Below, piece after piece: positions 39,847-48,792 of a stretch of 64,000 nucleotides of DNA. The stretch lies in the NCBI RefSeq assembly GCF_019192965.1, contig NZ_JAHTKU010000020.1, positions 124,001-188,000 of the forward strand, written 5' to 3'. The stretch comes from Nocardioides daeguensis (GTDB taxonomy: Bacteria > Actinomycetota > Actinomycetes > Propionibacteriales > Nocardioidaceae). The notes below the pieces were generated by a model that was not told the DNA's origin, did no database searches, and saw nothing but the letters and a program-made list of their open reading frames with translations. Position 1 is the first letter of the stretch. Each line of letters starts with the position of its first letter. Both the position numbers and the translations under genes were made by a program.

Positions 39847-41040
39847 TCAGCGGAAGGCGGCGTGGCCGGTCATCGCCTGCCCGAGGACGAGGGTGTGCAT
39901 CTCGACGGTGCCCTCGTAGGTGAGCACCGACTCGAGGTTGTTGGCGTGCCGGATCACCGGGTACTCCAGCGAGATGCCGTTGGCGCCCATCACGGTGCGG
40001 GCGGTGCGGCAGATCTCGAGGGCCTCGCGGACGTTGTTGAGCTTGCCGAGGCTGACCTGCTCGGGTCGCAGCGTGCCGGCGTCCTTGCGGCGGCCGAGGT
40101 GGAGCGCGAGGAGCACGCCCTTGGTGTACTCCAGGTTCATGTCGACCAGCTTCTGCTGGGTCAGCTGGAAGGCCGAGATCGGCTTGCCGAACTGGATGCG
40201 CTGGTTGGCGTAGTCGAGGGCCGCCTGCAGCGAGGAGCGGGCCGCGCCCATCGCGCCCCAGACGATGCCGTAGCGGGCCTCGTTGAGGCAGGACAGCGGG
40301 CCCTTGAGGCCGCGCACCTCCGGGAAGGCCGCCGACTCCGGGAGCCGGACGCCGTCGAGGACGATCTCGCCGGTGACCGAGGCGCGCAGCGACTGCTTGT
40401 GCTTGATCTCCGGGGCGCTGAAGCCGGGGGTGTCGGTCGGTACGACGAAGCCGCGCACGCCCTCGTCGGTCTGCGCCCACACCACGGCCACGTCGGCGAC
40501 CGAGGAGTTCGTGATCCACATCTTGCGGCCCTCGAGGACCCAGTCCGAGCCGTCGCGGCGAGCCCGGGTGCGCATGCTGCCCGGGTCGGAGCCGACGTCG
40601 GGCTCGGTCAGGCCGAAGCAGCCGATCGCGTCGCCGGCCGCCATCCGCGGCAGCCACTCGGTCTTGTGCTCCTCCGAGCCCCAGCGCCAGATCGCGAACA
40701 TGGCCAGCGAGCCCTGCACCGAGACCAGGGAGCGGATGCCGGAGTCGCTGGCCTCCAGCTCGAGGCAGGCCAGGCCGTAGTCGGTGGCCGACATCCCGGC
40801 GCAGCCGTAGCCCTCCAGGTGCATGCCGAGCAGGCCGATCGAGCCGAGCTCCTTGGCCAGGCCGCGGATGTCGGGCAGGTGCCCCTGCTCGAACCACTCC
40901 GCGACGTACGGGTCGATCCGGTCGGCGCACAGCTGACGGACCGTGGCCCGCACCGCCTTCTCGTCCTCGGTCAGCAGGTCGTCGATGCCGGCCGGGTCGA
41001 GCGGGGCGAACGGCGGCAGGGCGGTGGTCGGGGTGCTCAT
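39847..41040 (-). CDS. gcdH: Glutaryl-CoA dehydrogenase
   Basis: A 397-aa FAD acyl-CoA dehydrogenase of the GcdH type: LTEPDVGSDPGSMRTRARR, the distinctive ARYGIVWGAMGAA helix, GKLNNVREALEICRTARTVMGANGIS, and the catalytic Glu in LTYEGTVEMHTLVLGQ. GcdH oxidises and decarboxylates glutaryl-CoA to crotonyl-CoA. It is the last gene of the minus-strand run and overlaps the CoA-transferase stop by 4 nt. That transferase would supply its substrate from glutarate. Confidence 0.92.
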   Translation of the reverse strand: MSTPTTALPPFAPLDPAGIDDLLTEDEKAVRATVRQLCADRIDPYVAEWFEQGHLPDIRGLAKELGSIGLLGMHLEGYGCAGMSATDYGLACLELEASDSGIRSLVSVQGSLAMFAIWRWGSEEHKTEWLPRMAAGDAIGCFGLTEPDVGSDPGSMRTRARRDGSDWVLEGRKMWITNSSVADVAVVWAQTDEGVRGFVVPTDTPGFSAPEIKHKQSLRASVTGEIVLDGVRLPESAAFPEVRGLKGPLSCLNEARYGIVWGAMGAARSSLQAALDYANQRIQFGKPISAFQLTQQKLVDMNLEYTKGVLLALHLGRRKDAGTLRPEQVSLGKLNNVREALEICRTARTVMGANGISLEYPVIRHANNLESVLTYEGTVEMHTLVLGQAMTGHAAFR

Positions 41041-42194
41041 CGGGAGTCCTCCTGGTTGTCCTGAGCGGTGCTCAGCATGGTTCGTACGACGTCGTTGTGC
41101 TCGCCCAGCCGGGGCGGGGCGGTGTAGCGGGTGATCGGGGTGGCCGAGAAGCCCAGCGGGCTGCGGACCTGGGGCGAGGCGCCGGCGCCGACCTCGACGG
41201 TGGGCTCGAGCCCGAGCCGGGCGGCGAGCGTGAACCCGTCGGCGACCGTACCGACCTTGCCGACCGGCAGCCCGGCCGCGGTGAGGGTGTCGACCCAGGC
41301 GTCCACCGTGTCGCCCGCCAGAGCCTCCTCGAGCAGCGGCAGCAGGGCATCGCGGTGGGCGACCCGGTCGCCGTTGGTGACGAAGCGCGGGTCCGAGGAC
41401 AGCTCGGGGCGGCCGAGCGCGGCTGCGAGCCGGGCGAACTGGCCGTCGTTGCCGCAGCACACGGCGAGGTGGCCGTCCTTGGCGCGCATCGTCTCGTAGG
41501 GAGCGATCGAGGGGTGCCGGTTGCCCATGGCTCCCGGCGCCCGGCCGGTCGCCAGGTAGGACGAGGCCTGGTTGGCCAGCGAGCCGAGCAGGCTCGAGAG
41601 CAGGTTGACCTCGACGTGCTGGCCGCGACCGATCAGGTCCCGGGCGCGCAGGGCGGCGAGGATCGCGACGACCGCGTCCTTGGAGGTGAGCACGTCGACC
41701 AGGGCGACCCCGGCCTTGACCGGCTCACCGGGCTGACCGGTGATGCTCATCAGGCCGCCGACGGCCTGGACGAGGAAGTCGTACCCCGCCAGGCCCGCGC
41801 CCTGCTGGGTGCCGAAGCCGGTGATCGAGGCGTAGACGACGCCAGGGTTGGCGGCGGACACCGCGTCGTACCCGAGGCCGAGCCGGTCGAGCGAGCCGGC
41901 CTTGAAGTTCTCGATCAGCACGTCGCACCGTCCGGCGAGCTCCCGGGCCACCGCCAGGTCGGCGGGGTCGGCGAGGTCGAGCTCCACCGACTTCTTCGAG
42001 CGGTTGGCGCACTCGAAGTAGGAGCTCGAGCGCTCGGTCCAGGGCGGTCCCCAGTGCCGGGTGTCGTCGCCGACCCCGGGGCGCTCGACCTTGATCACCT
42101 CGGCGCCGAGGTCGGCCAGGGTGGCCGCGGCGAGCGGTCCGGCCAGGACCCGGCTGAAGTCGGCGACGAGGACGCCGTCGAGCGGGCCGGTCAT
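41037..42194 (-). CDS. Class III CoA-transferase, likely glutarate CoA-transferase
   Basis: A 385-aa CaiB/BaiF-family protein: VLVADFSRVLAGPLAAATLADLGAEVIKVE at the N terminus, with the catalytic Asp expected in the YDFLVQAVGGLMSITG region. GNRHPSIAPYET is conserved in the C half. In eukaryotes a class III enzyme (SUGCT) activates glutarate. The 4-nt overlaps with gcdH and with the aldehyde dehydrogenase gene make glutarate the best guess here. The CoA donor is unknown. Confidence 0.85.
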   Translation of the reverse strand: MTGPLDGVLVADFSRVLAGPLAAATLADLGAEVIKVERPGVGDDTRHWGPPWTERSSSYFECANRSKKSVELDLADPADLAVARELAGRCDVLIENFKAGSLDRLGLGYDAVSAANPGVVYASITGFGTQQGAGLAGYDFLVQAVGGLMSITGQPGEPVKAGVALVDVLTSKDAVVAILAALRARDLIGRGQHVEVNLLSSLLGSLANQASSYLATGRAPGAMGNRHPSIAPYETMRAKDGHLAVCCGNDGQFARLAAALGRPELSSDPRFVTNGDRVAHRDALLPLLEEALAGDTVDAWVDTLTAAGLPVGKVGTVADGFTLAARLGLEPTVEVGAGASPQVRSPLGFSATPITRYTAPPRLGEHNDVVRTMLSTAQDNQEDSR

Positions 42195-43675
42195 GACCGC
42201 GTCCCGTTGACCCGGCGCGGCAGCTGCCACGGGTTGTCGGAGCGCGCCTCGGGGGGAAGCCAGCCGTCGGGCACCGACTGGAAGGCGACCGGGCGCACGA
42301 AGCGGCCCAGTCCGGCGGCGCCGACCGACGTGGCCGACGGAACGGAGGTCGCCGGCCACGGCCCGCCGTGCTGCTGGGCCCAGGTGAACGCGACCCCGGT
42401 GGGCCACTCGTCGACGGCGACCCGGCCGACCTGGTCGCCGAGCAGGGCGAGCGCCGCGGCGGCGTCCGGGTCGTCGGCGCCGCCGGTGAACACGCTCGCG
42501 GCGAGCGAGGGCTGCAGCCGGCGTACGACGGCGGCGAGCTCGGCGTCGTCGGCGTACTCGACGACGAGCACGACGGCGCCGAAGGTCTCCTCCAGCACCC
42601 GGCTCCCCGGGACCAGCGCGTCCGGCGACGCGGTGAGCACCGCGGCCGGTGCGGCGAAGGCCGCCCCGCCCGCCGCCACCTCGGCGACGAGCTCGGCACC
42701 GGCGGCGCGCATCTGCTCGACACCCGCGACGACCCCGCGGGCGATCGCCTCGGTGAGCATCACCGGCTCCGGCCCGGCGGCGTGCAGGGCGGCGGCGACG
42801 GCGGCCGCGGCGCCGGACCCGGCCGGGGCGAGCAGGAGGCCCGGCTTGGTGCAGAACTGGCCGCTGCCGAGGGTGAAGGAGGCGACGAAGCCCTTGGCGA
42901 CGGTGTCGATGTCGGCCGCGCCCGCCCGGGTGACGACGACCGGGTTGACGGTGCCCATCTCGGCGTAGACCGGGATGACGCTCTCCCGCTCGTTGGCGAT
43001 GCGCCACAGGGCCAGGCCCCCGGCCTGCGACCCGGTGAACCCGACCGCGGTGATCTCGGGGGCGCGGACCAGCTCGACCCCGACCTGGTGGCCGCTGACG
43101 ACGCTGAACGCGCCGCGCGGTGCGCCGGCCGCGGCCAGGGCCTCGCGGGCGATCTCGGCCTGGCGCATCGACAGCCCGGCGTGCGCGGGGTGTGCCTTGG
43201 CGACGACGGGGCAGCCGGCGGCCAGCGCCATGGCCGTGTCGTTGCCGAGCACGCTGAACGCGAACGGGAAGTTGCTGGCCCCGAACACCGCGACCGGGCC
43301 GAGCGGCCGGTTGACCCGCACCAGCCCGGGCGTGGTCGCCGTCGGCTCGTCCACGGTGACCTCGACGTAGGACCCCTCGGCCGCGACGTCGGCGTAGAAG
43401 CGCAGCTGGGCCGCCGCCCGGTCGACCTCGCCGGTCAGCCGGGCGAGGCCGAGCGCGGTCTCGCGGTCGGCGAGCCGGGCGAGCTCGTCGCGGTGCAGCT
43501 CGAGCGCGTCGGCCACGGCGTGCAGCCAGGGACGACGCTCCGCGGGACTGGTCGCGGCCAGCCGGGGGGCCGCCGTGGCCGCGGTCGCCAGGACCGTCCG
43601 CAGCTCGTCCGCGCTGGTGTCGGCGACGGTGGCGACCACCGCCCCCGTGCGCGGGTCGAAGGAGGTCGCGCTCAT
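42191..43675 (-). CDS. Aldehyde dehydrogenase of the 2,5-dioxovalerate type
   Basis: A 494-aa ALDH resembling alpha-ketoglutaric semialdehyde dehydrogenases: VAVFGASNFPFAFSVLG, the catalytic Glu in YAEMGTVNPVV, and the catalytic Cys in LGSGQFCTKPG. Substrates of this subgroup are C5 omega-aldehyde acids. Its place between a GABA-type transaminase and a glutarate-type CoA-transferase, with 4-nt overlaps on both sides, fits glutarate semialdehyde oxidation to glutarate. Succinate semialdehyde or 2,5-dioxovalerate are alternatives. Confidence 0.82.
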   Translation of the reverse strand: MSATSFDPRTGAVVATVADTSADELRTVLATAATAAPRLAATSPAERRPWLHAVADALELHRDELARLADRETALGLARLTGEVDRAAAQLRFYADVAAEGSYVEVTVDEPTATTPGLVRVNRPLGPVAVFGASNFPFAFSVLGNDTAMALAAGCPVVAKAHPAHAGLSMRQAEIAREALAAAGAPRGAFSVVSGHQVGVELVRAPEITAVGFTGSQAGGLALWRIANERESVIPVYAEMGTVNPVVVTRAGAADIDTVAKGFVASFTLGSGQFCTKPGLLLAPAGSGAAAAVAAALHAAGPEPVMLTEAIARGVVAGVEQMRAAGAELVAEVAAGGAAFAAPAAVLTASPDALVPGSRVLEETFGAVVLVVEYADDAELAAVVRRLQPSLAASVFTGGADDPDAAAALALLGDQVGRVAVDEWPTGVAFTWAQQHGGPWPATSVPSATSVGAAGLGRFVRPVAFQSVPDGWLPPEARSDNPWQLPRRVNGTRS

Positions 43676-45024
43676 GCCTGCGTCTCCAGGGCCCCGACGG
43701 CGGCGATCGCGTCGAGGAGCACGTCGACGGCCTCGTCGAGCAGGTCGAAGCCGATGACCAGCGGCGGCAGCAACCGGATGACGTTGCCGTAGGTCCCGCA
43801 CTGCAGCGTCAGCACGCCCTCCTGGTGGCAGCGCTCGACGACCGCCTTCGCGACCTCGGGCGCGGGCTCGGTGGTGCCGGGTCGCACGAACTCCAGCGCC
43901 AGCATCGCTCCCCGGCCGCGGACCTCGCCGACGACGCTGTCCGGCCCGCACGCGGCCTCGAGGCGGGGCCGCACCCGTGCCTCGATCTCGCGGGCGCGGC
44001 CCACCAGGTCCTCGGACTCGATGACCTCGAGGGCGCCGAGGGCGGCGGCGCAGGCGACCGGGTTGCCGGCGTACGTGCCGCCGAGGCCGCCCGCCGCGAC
44101 GGCGTCCATGATCTCGGCGCGGCCGGTGACCGCCGCCAGCGGCATGCCGCCGGCGAGGGCCTTGGCGGTCGTGATCAGGTCCGGTACGACGCCCTCGTGG
44201 TCGCACGCGAACATCGCGCCGGTGCGGGCCAGGCCGGTCTGGATCTCGTCGGCGACGAACACGATGCCGTGCTCGTGGGCGAACTGCTGGACCTTCGCGA
44301 GGTAGCCCGGCGGCGGCACGATGAAGCCGCCCTCGCCCTGGATCGGCTCGACCACGATCGCAGCGACGTTGGTGGCCCCGAGCTGGGTGGTGACGATCTC
44401 CTCCAGCGCGGCGAACGCCTCCTCGGCGGCCTTCTCGGGTCCGGAGGGCCAGCGGTAGGGGTAGGGCGACGGGACCCGGTGCACGTCGGGGGCGAACGGC
44501 CCGAAGCCCTGCTTGTAGGGCGCGTTCTTCGACGTCATCGCCATGGTCAGGCTGGTCCGGCCGTGGTAGGCGTGGCCGAGCACCACGACGGCTGTGCGGC
44601 CGGTGGCCGTGCGGGCGATCTTGATGGCGTTCTCCACCGCCTCGGCGCCGGTGCTGAAGAGCGCGGTCTTCTTGGCGTGCTCACCCGGGGTGAGCCGGTT
44701 CAGCGCGGCGGCGACGTCGACGAAGCCGTCGTACTCGGTGACCAGGAAGCAGGTGTGCGTGAACCGCGCCGCCTGCTCGGCGATCCGCTGGGTGACCGCG
44801 GGGTGGGAGGCGCCCACGGACGTGACGGCGATCCCGGACGCCAGGTCGATGATGTGGTTGCCGTCGACGTCGACCAGGATGCCGCCGCCGGCACGCTCGA
44901 TGAAGACCGGCATCGTGGTGCCGAGCCCGTTGGCCAGCTCCGCCTTGCGCTGGACCTGCCGCTCCAGCGACAGCGGGCCGGGGATGGCCGTGGCCAGGAT
45001 CCGGCGTTGCTCCGGCATCGTCAT
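43672..45024 (-). CDS. gabT: 4-aminobutyrate/5-aminovalerate transaminase
   Basis: A 450-aa class III PLP aminotransferase of the GabT family: LFSTGAEAVENAIKIAR, the YHGRTSLTMAMTSK segment, VEPIQGEGGFIVPPPGYL, FVADEIQTGLARTG, and the PLP lysine in TTAKALAGGMPLAA. It transfers the omega-amino group of GABA or 5-aminovalerate to 2-oxoglutarate. ATG 45024 has a gggagga RBS. It heads the gabT-ALDH-CoA-transferase-gcdH sub-operon; the C5 enzymes downstream favour 5-aminovalerate. Confidence 0.93.
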   Translation of the reverse strand: MTMPEQRRILATAIPGPLSLERQVQRKAELANGLGTTMPVFIERAGGGILVDVDGNHIIDLASGIAVTSVGASHPAVTQRIAEQAARFTHTCFLVTEYDGFVDVAAALNRLTPGEHAKKTALFSTGAEAVENAIKIARTATGRTAVVVLGHAYHGRTSLTMAMTSKNAPYKQGFGPFAPDVHRVPSPYPYRWPSGPEKAAEEAFAALEEIVTTQLGATNVAAIVVEPIQGEGGFIVPPPGYLAKVQQFAHEHGIVFVADEIQTGLARTGAMFACDHEGVVPDLITTAKALAGGMPLAAVTGRAEIMDAVAAGGLGGTYAGNPVACAAALGALEVIESEDLVGRAREIEARVRPRLEAACGPDSVVGEVRGRGAMLALEFVRPGTTEPAPEVAKAVVERCHQEGVLTLQCGTYGNVIRLLPPLVIGFDLLDEAVDVLLDAIAAVGALETQA

Positions 45025-45104
45025 GGTGTTCCTCCCGCTGGTGGTGCCCGTGGTCGTGTGGCACGACGGTAGGAAGTCCGGGCCGCGCGGGTCTTCGGAT
45101 GATC

Positions 45105-45122
45105 CGGACGAAGATCCGTCCG
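45105..45122. promoter_or_regulatory. Inverted repeat upstream of gabT
   Basis: cggacg-aagatc-cgtccg is a perfect 6-6-6 inverted repeat in the 104-bp gap between pucR and gabT. It is a candidate site for the PucR-type activator encoded just upstream. Confidence 0.5.
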
Positions 45123-45128
45123 ACTTCG

Positions 45129-46598
45129 TCAGTACGCCGAAACCGTGGTCTCGCCGCGCGCCCGCAGCGCCAGCCAGGTCTCCGCGGCGACGTCCGGGTC
45201 GTCGAGGTCGAGGCCGAGCGCCTCGGTGGCCCGCGCGACGCGGTAGCGCAGGGTGTTGCGGTGCAGCCCGAGGGCGCTCGACGCCGCCTCCCACTGCCCG
45301 CGGTGTCGCAGCCAGGCCACCAGAGCGGCCCTCAGCTCCGGGCTCGCCGAGGCGACGAAGCCGTCGACGGCGCGGGTCACCCGCAGGTGGACGCCCGGCG
45401 CCGGGCCGACCGAGCCACCGGCGGCGACGTCGGCGAGGTCGCGCTGCAGGCGCACCCGGACGGCGCCGGCCGTCTCGACCGCGACCGGGCCCGAGAGGGT
45501 GAGCGCCGCGGTCGGGTCCGCGGCGTCGAGGCGGCGGCGCAGGTCGTCGGCGCTGCCGTGGTCGTGCGGCAGCAGGAACCAGGCCGTGGTCCGGTCGACG
45601 GCCACACCGAGGGCTCCGGGACACCACCGCTCGACGGTCTGGGCGAGCACCTCGCTGTCACGGCCCCGGACGACGAGCACGGCGGCCTCGCGCGCGGGCG
45701 CCGGGCAGTCGCTCTCGGCGGCCAGGCGGCGGGCGGCGTCCACGAGGCCGAGGTCGACGAGGACGGCGACGCAGCGCCGGGTGGCCGCGCGGGCGGACTC
45801 GACCTGCTGTCGCCGGACGGCGTCGAGGCTGAGCAGGGCGGCGGCGGTGAGCACGACCCGGCGCTGGGCGGCGTCGAGCTGCCGGCGGGAGCCGGCGGCG
45901 AGGTAGCCGACCACCCGGTTGCCGACGGCCAGCGGGAAGACGGCCGCCACGTGGTCGCCGACGGGGAAGGACGCCGAGGAGTGCACCCCCACGACGTCGA
46001 GCCGGGCGACCTCGGCCTCCAGCACGCCCAGCTCCTCGCCGAGCGAGAGCGGATGGACCAGGTCGACCGAGCCGGCCGCGTCGAGAAGCACGGCCCAGCC
46101 GTCCAGCCACCGCGCGAGCCGGCTGAGCACCGAGGCGGCGGGGTCGGGCGCCACTGCCGCCTCGACCAGCGCGCGGTGCGCGGACACCACGTCGTTGAGC
46201 CGTTCCTCGGTCGAGCGCGACTGCGCGGTCCAGTAGGCCCGCGAGACGGTGAGGAACGGCGTCGCCGGCGGGACGAGGAGCAGCGGCAGGCCGGCCGCGC
46301 GGCAGGCCTCGACCAGCACCTCGGGGGGCGTCTGGTGCACCGGACCGAGGCCGAGCACGAGCGCGCTGACCTGCGCCGCGCGCACCCGGTCGACGTACGT
46401 CGCCACGCCGGCCGCGTCGTCGGGCAGCGCCAACCCGGTGGTGAGCAGCAGCTCACCACCGCTGAGGTAGGCCTCCGGCTCGAGCAGCTCGCTGATGTGG
46501 ACCGCGCTCACCTCGGTGCGCGGCACCTCGAACCCGGCGGCGGGCACGAGGTGGTGCCCGAGGGCGGAGCACAGCGAGGCAACGGTCGGCACGGCCAC
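45129..46598 (-). CDS. PucR-family transcriptional regulator
   Basis: A 489-aa regulator with an N-terminal PucR-like domain (FEVPRTEVSAVHISELLEPEAYLSGGELLLTTG), a middle GGDEF-like/CdaR region, and a C-terminal HTH_30 (WLRHRGQWEAASSALGLHRN followed by TLRYRVARATEALG). Family members activate purine, GABA, proline or amine catabolism. For example, GabR-type PucR proteins control gabT/gabD in corynebacteria. It is embedded in the amine cluster 104 bp before gabT and 32 bp after an aldehyde dehydrogenase gene. Confidence 0.9.
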   Translation of the reverse strand: MAVPTVASLCSALGHHLVPAAGFEVPRTEVSAVHISELLEPEAYLSGGELLLTTGLALPDDAAGVATYVDRVRAAQVSALVLGLGPVHQTPPEVLVEACRAAGLPLLLVPPATPFLTVSRAYWTAQSRSTEERLNDVVSAHRALVEAAVAPDPAASVLSRLARWLDGWAVLLDAAGSVDLVHPLSLGEELGVLEAEVARLDVVGVHSSASFPVGDHVAAVFPLAVGNRVVGYLAAGSRRQLDAAQRRVVLTAAALLSLDAVRRQQVESARAATRRCVAVLVDLGLVDAARRLAAESDCPAPAREAAVLVVRGRDSEVLAQTVERWCPGALGVAVDRTTAWFLLPHDHGSADDLRRRLDAADPTAALTLSGPVAVETAGAVRVRLQRDLADVAAGGSVGPAPGVHLRVTRAVDGFVASASPELRAALVAWLRHRGQWEAASSALGLHRNTLRYRVARATEALGLDLDDPDVAAETWLALRARGETTVSAY

Positions 46599-46630
46599 GT
46601 CAGGAGTCTGTCACCGGCCCCGGCACCGGC

Positions 46631-47980
46631 TCAGGCCGGCACCACGGTGCGGATCAGCTTCTTGTTGACGAACTCCTCGATGCCGTAGCGCCCGAGCTCG
46701 CGGCCGAAGCCGGAGCGCTTCACCCCGCCGAAGGGGAGCTCCACCCCGTCGGCGTTGACGCCGTTGACGAACACCATGCCGACCTCGAGGCGGTCCGCGA
46801 CCCGGGCCGCCTGCTCGGCGTCGGGGGTGAACACGTAGGACCCGAGGCCGTAGGGCGTGTCGTTGGCGATCGCGACCGCCTCGTCCTCGTCGGCGGCGCG
46901 GAACACCATCGCGACGGGACCGAAGAGCTCCTCCCGGTACACCGGGTTGTCGGGCGTGACACCGGTGAGCACGCCGGCCGGGAAGTAGGCGCCGTGCCGC
47001 TCCCCGCCGGTGAGGAGCCGGGCGCCCGCGGCGACCGCACGGTCGACCTGGTCGGCGAGCGTCGCGGCGGCCGTCTCCGAGGAGAGGGGGGCGGCGAGCT
47101 CGAGCTCGGCGAGGCGCCCGGCGAACCGGGCGACGAACTCGTCGTGGAGGTGGTCGACGACGACGAACCGCTTGCCGGCGTTGCAGGCCTGGCCGGTGTT
47201 GTAGGTGCGGGCGTCGACGGCGGCCTGCACGGTGGCGTCGAGGTCGTCGGAGCCGAGCACGAGGAACGGGTCCGAGCCGCCGAGCTCGAGGACGACCTTC
47301 TTCAGGTTCCGCCCGGCGATCTCGGCCACCGCCGCACCGGCGCGCTCGGAGCCGGTCAGCGAGACGCCCTGGACCCGCGGGTCGGCGATGACGTCGGCGA
47401 CCTGCTCGTTCGTCGCGTAGACGTTGACGTAGGCGCCCTCGGGGAACCCGGCGTCGCGGAAGATCCTCTCCAGCAGCGCGGCGGACTCCGGGCACTGGGG
47501 CGCGTGCTTGAGCACGATCGTGTTGCCGGCGGCGAGGTTCGGCGCGGCGAACCGGGCGACCTGGTAGGCCGGGAAGTTCCACGGCATGATCCCGAGCAGC
47601 ACGCCCACCGGCGCCCGCCGGACGACCGCCGTCCCGGTGCCGCCCAGCAGCGCCACCGGCTCGTCGGCGAGGAACTCCTCCGCGTTGTCGGCGTAGTAGC
47701 GGTGGATCAGGGCGCTGAACTCGACCTCGCCCCGCGCCTCCTCGTGGGGCTTGCCCATCTCGCGGACGATGGCCGCGGCGAGCTCGTCGGCGCGCTCCTC
47801 GTGCAGCTGCGCGACCCGGCGCAGCAGCGCGGCGCGGTCGGCGACCGTCGAGGTGCGCCCCCAGGCGCGGTACGCGTGCTCGGCGGCGGCGACCGCGGCG
47901 GCCACCTCGGCGTCGGTGGCGCTCGGACAGGTCGCGAGGACCTCGCCCGTGCGGGGGTCCTGGACGGCGTACCGGGTCAT
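46631..47980 (-). CDS. NAD(P)-dependent aldehyde dehydrogenase (GabD1-like)
   Basis: A 449-aa ALDH: IMPWNFPAYQVARFAAPNLAAGN, the catalytic Glu in VLELGGSDPF, the Cys in TGQACNAGKRF, and the C-terminal FGGVKRSGFGRELGRYGIEE. The length and C terminus resemble actinobacterial succinate-semialdehyde dehydrogenase GabD1. In this operon it could oxidise gamma-glutamyl-aminoaldehydes (as PuuC does) or semialdehydes. It starts 2 nt after the GATase gene, so the two are coupled. Confidence 0.88.
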   Translation of the reverse strand: MTRYAVQDPRTGEVLATCPSATDAEVAAAVAAAEHAYRAWGRTSTVADRAALLRRVAQLHEERADELAAAIVREMGKPHEEARGEVEFSALIHRYYADNAEEFLADEPVALLGGTGTAVVRRAPVGVLLGIMPWNFPAYQVARFAAPNLAAGNTIVLKHAPQCPESAALLERIFRDAGFPEGAYVNVYATNEQVADVIADPRVQGVSLTGSERAGAAVAEIAGRNLKKVVLELGGSDPFLVLGSDDLDATVQAAVDARTYNTGQACNAGKRFVVVDHLHDEFVARFAGRLAELELAAPLSSETAAATLADQVDRAVAAGARLLTGGERHGAYFPAGVLTGVTPDNPVYREELFGPVAMVFRAADEDEAVAIANDTPYGLGSYVFTPDAEQAARVADRLEVGMVFVNGVNADGVELPFGGVKRSGFGRELGRYGIEEFVNKKLIRTVVPA

Positions 47981-47982
47981 GG

Positions 47983-48792
47983 CTAGAGGGTCCTCTCCTC
48001 GATCTGCTGGTGGTTGCGCCGCGCGGCGCACGCGGCGACGAAGGCGCCGAGCAGGCGCTGCCGGTCGGCGGCCGAGCCGTCGTCGTCCTCGGGGTGCCAC
48101 TGCACGCCGAGGACCCAGCGGGCCGGGTCCTCGATCGCCTCGACGACCCCGTCGAGCGCCCGGGCGGCCACGACGAGCCCGCGGCCGACCCGGTCGACCG
48201 CCTGGTGGTGCCCCGAGCGGACGACGACCCGGTCGGCGTCGAGCACCGCGTGCAGCCGGGTGCCCTCCTCGACCAGCACGGTCTCGTCGAGGAAGAGCGG
48301 CTCGCCGGGCCCGCCCCGGTGCAGGACGTAGTCCTCGAGGTCCGCGACGACGGTGCCGCCGCGGTGGACGTTGATCAGCTGCGACCCCCGGCAGATGCCG
48401 AGGACCGGGAGGTCGGCCCCCTCCGCGATCCCCAGCACGTGCAGGGCGTCCAGGTCGGCTCGGCGGTCGACGCCGTAGCCGTTGGGCACCTCGCTGAGCG
48501 CGGGGCCGAAGCAGGCGGCGTCGATGTCACCCCCGCCGAGGAGCAGCAGGCCGTCGCAGGCGCCGATCGCCTCGGGGTCGGGCAGCGGGGTCGAGGTGTC
48601 GAGGAGCTCGATCGCCGCACCGAGGTCGGCGAGGGTCGCCAGCGCCACCCGCGTGAAGCGCCGCGCCAGCGCGGCGATCTCCTCGTCCATGTCGGGGAAG
48701 TTCAAGGACACCAGGACGCCCACGCGTGCGACCGGGTCCGCGGGAGCCGGACCGCTCGGCAGCACCTCGGCGCGGTGGACGACGGCGCTCAC
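47983..48792 (-). CDS. Gamma-glutamyl hydrolase of the PuuD type (class I GATase fold), first copy
   Basis: A 269-aa glutamine-amidotransferase-fold hydrolase. The nucleophile Cys is in VLGICRGSQLINV, the catalytic His/Glu in VLGVQWHPEDDD, and a substrate-side HH in RSGHHQAVDRV. PuuD enzymes cleave gamma-glutamyl-GABA to glutamate and GABA. Here the product may be 5-aminovalerate and/or GABA. GTG 48792 overlaps the stop of the second copy by 4 nt. Confidence 0.87.
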   Translation of the reverse strand: MSAVVHRAEVLPSGPAPADPVARVGVLVSLNFPDMDEEIAALARRFTRVALATLADLGAAIELLDTSTPLPDPEAIGACDGLLLLGGGDIDAACFGPALSEVPNGYGVDRRADLDALHVLGIAEGADLPVLGICRGSQLINVHRGGTVVADLEDYVLHRGGPGEPLFLDETVLVEEGTRLHAVLDADRVVVRSGHHQAVDRVGRGLVVAARALDGVVEAIEDPARWVLGVQWHPEDDDGSAADRQRLLGAFVAACAARRNHQQIEERTL

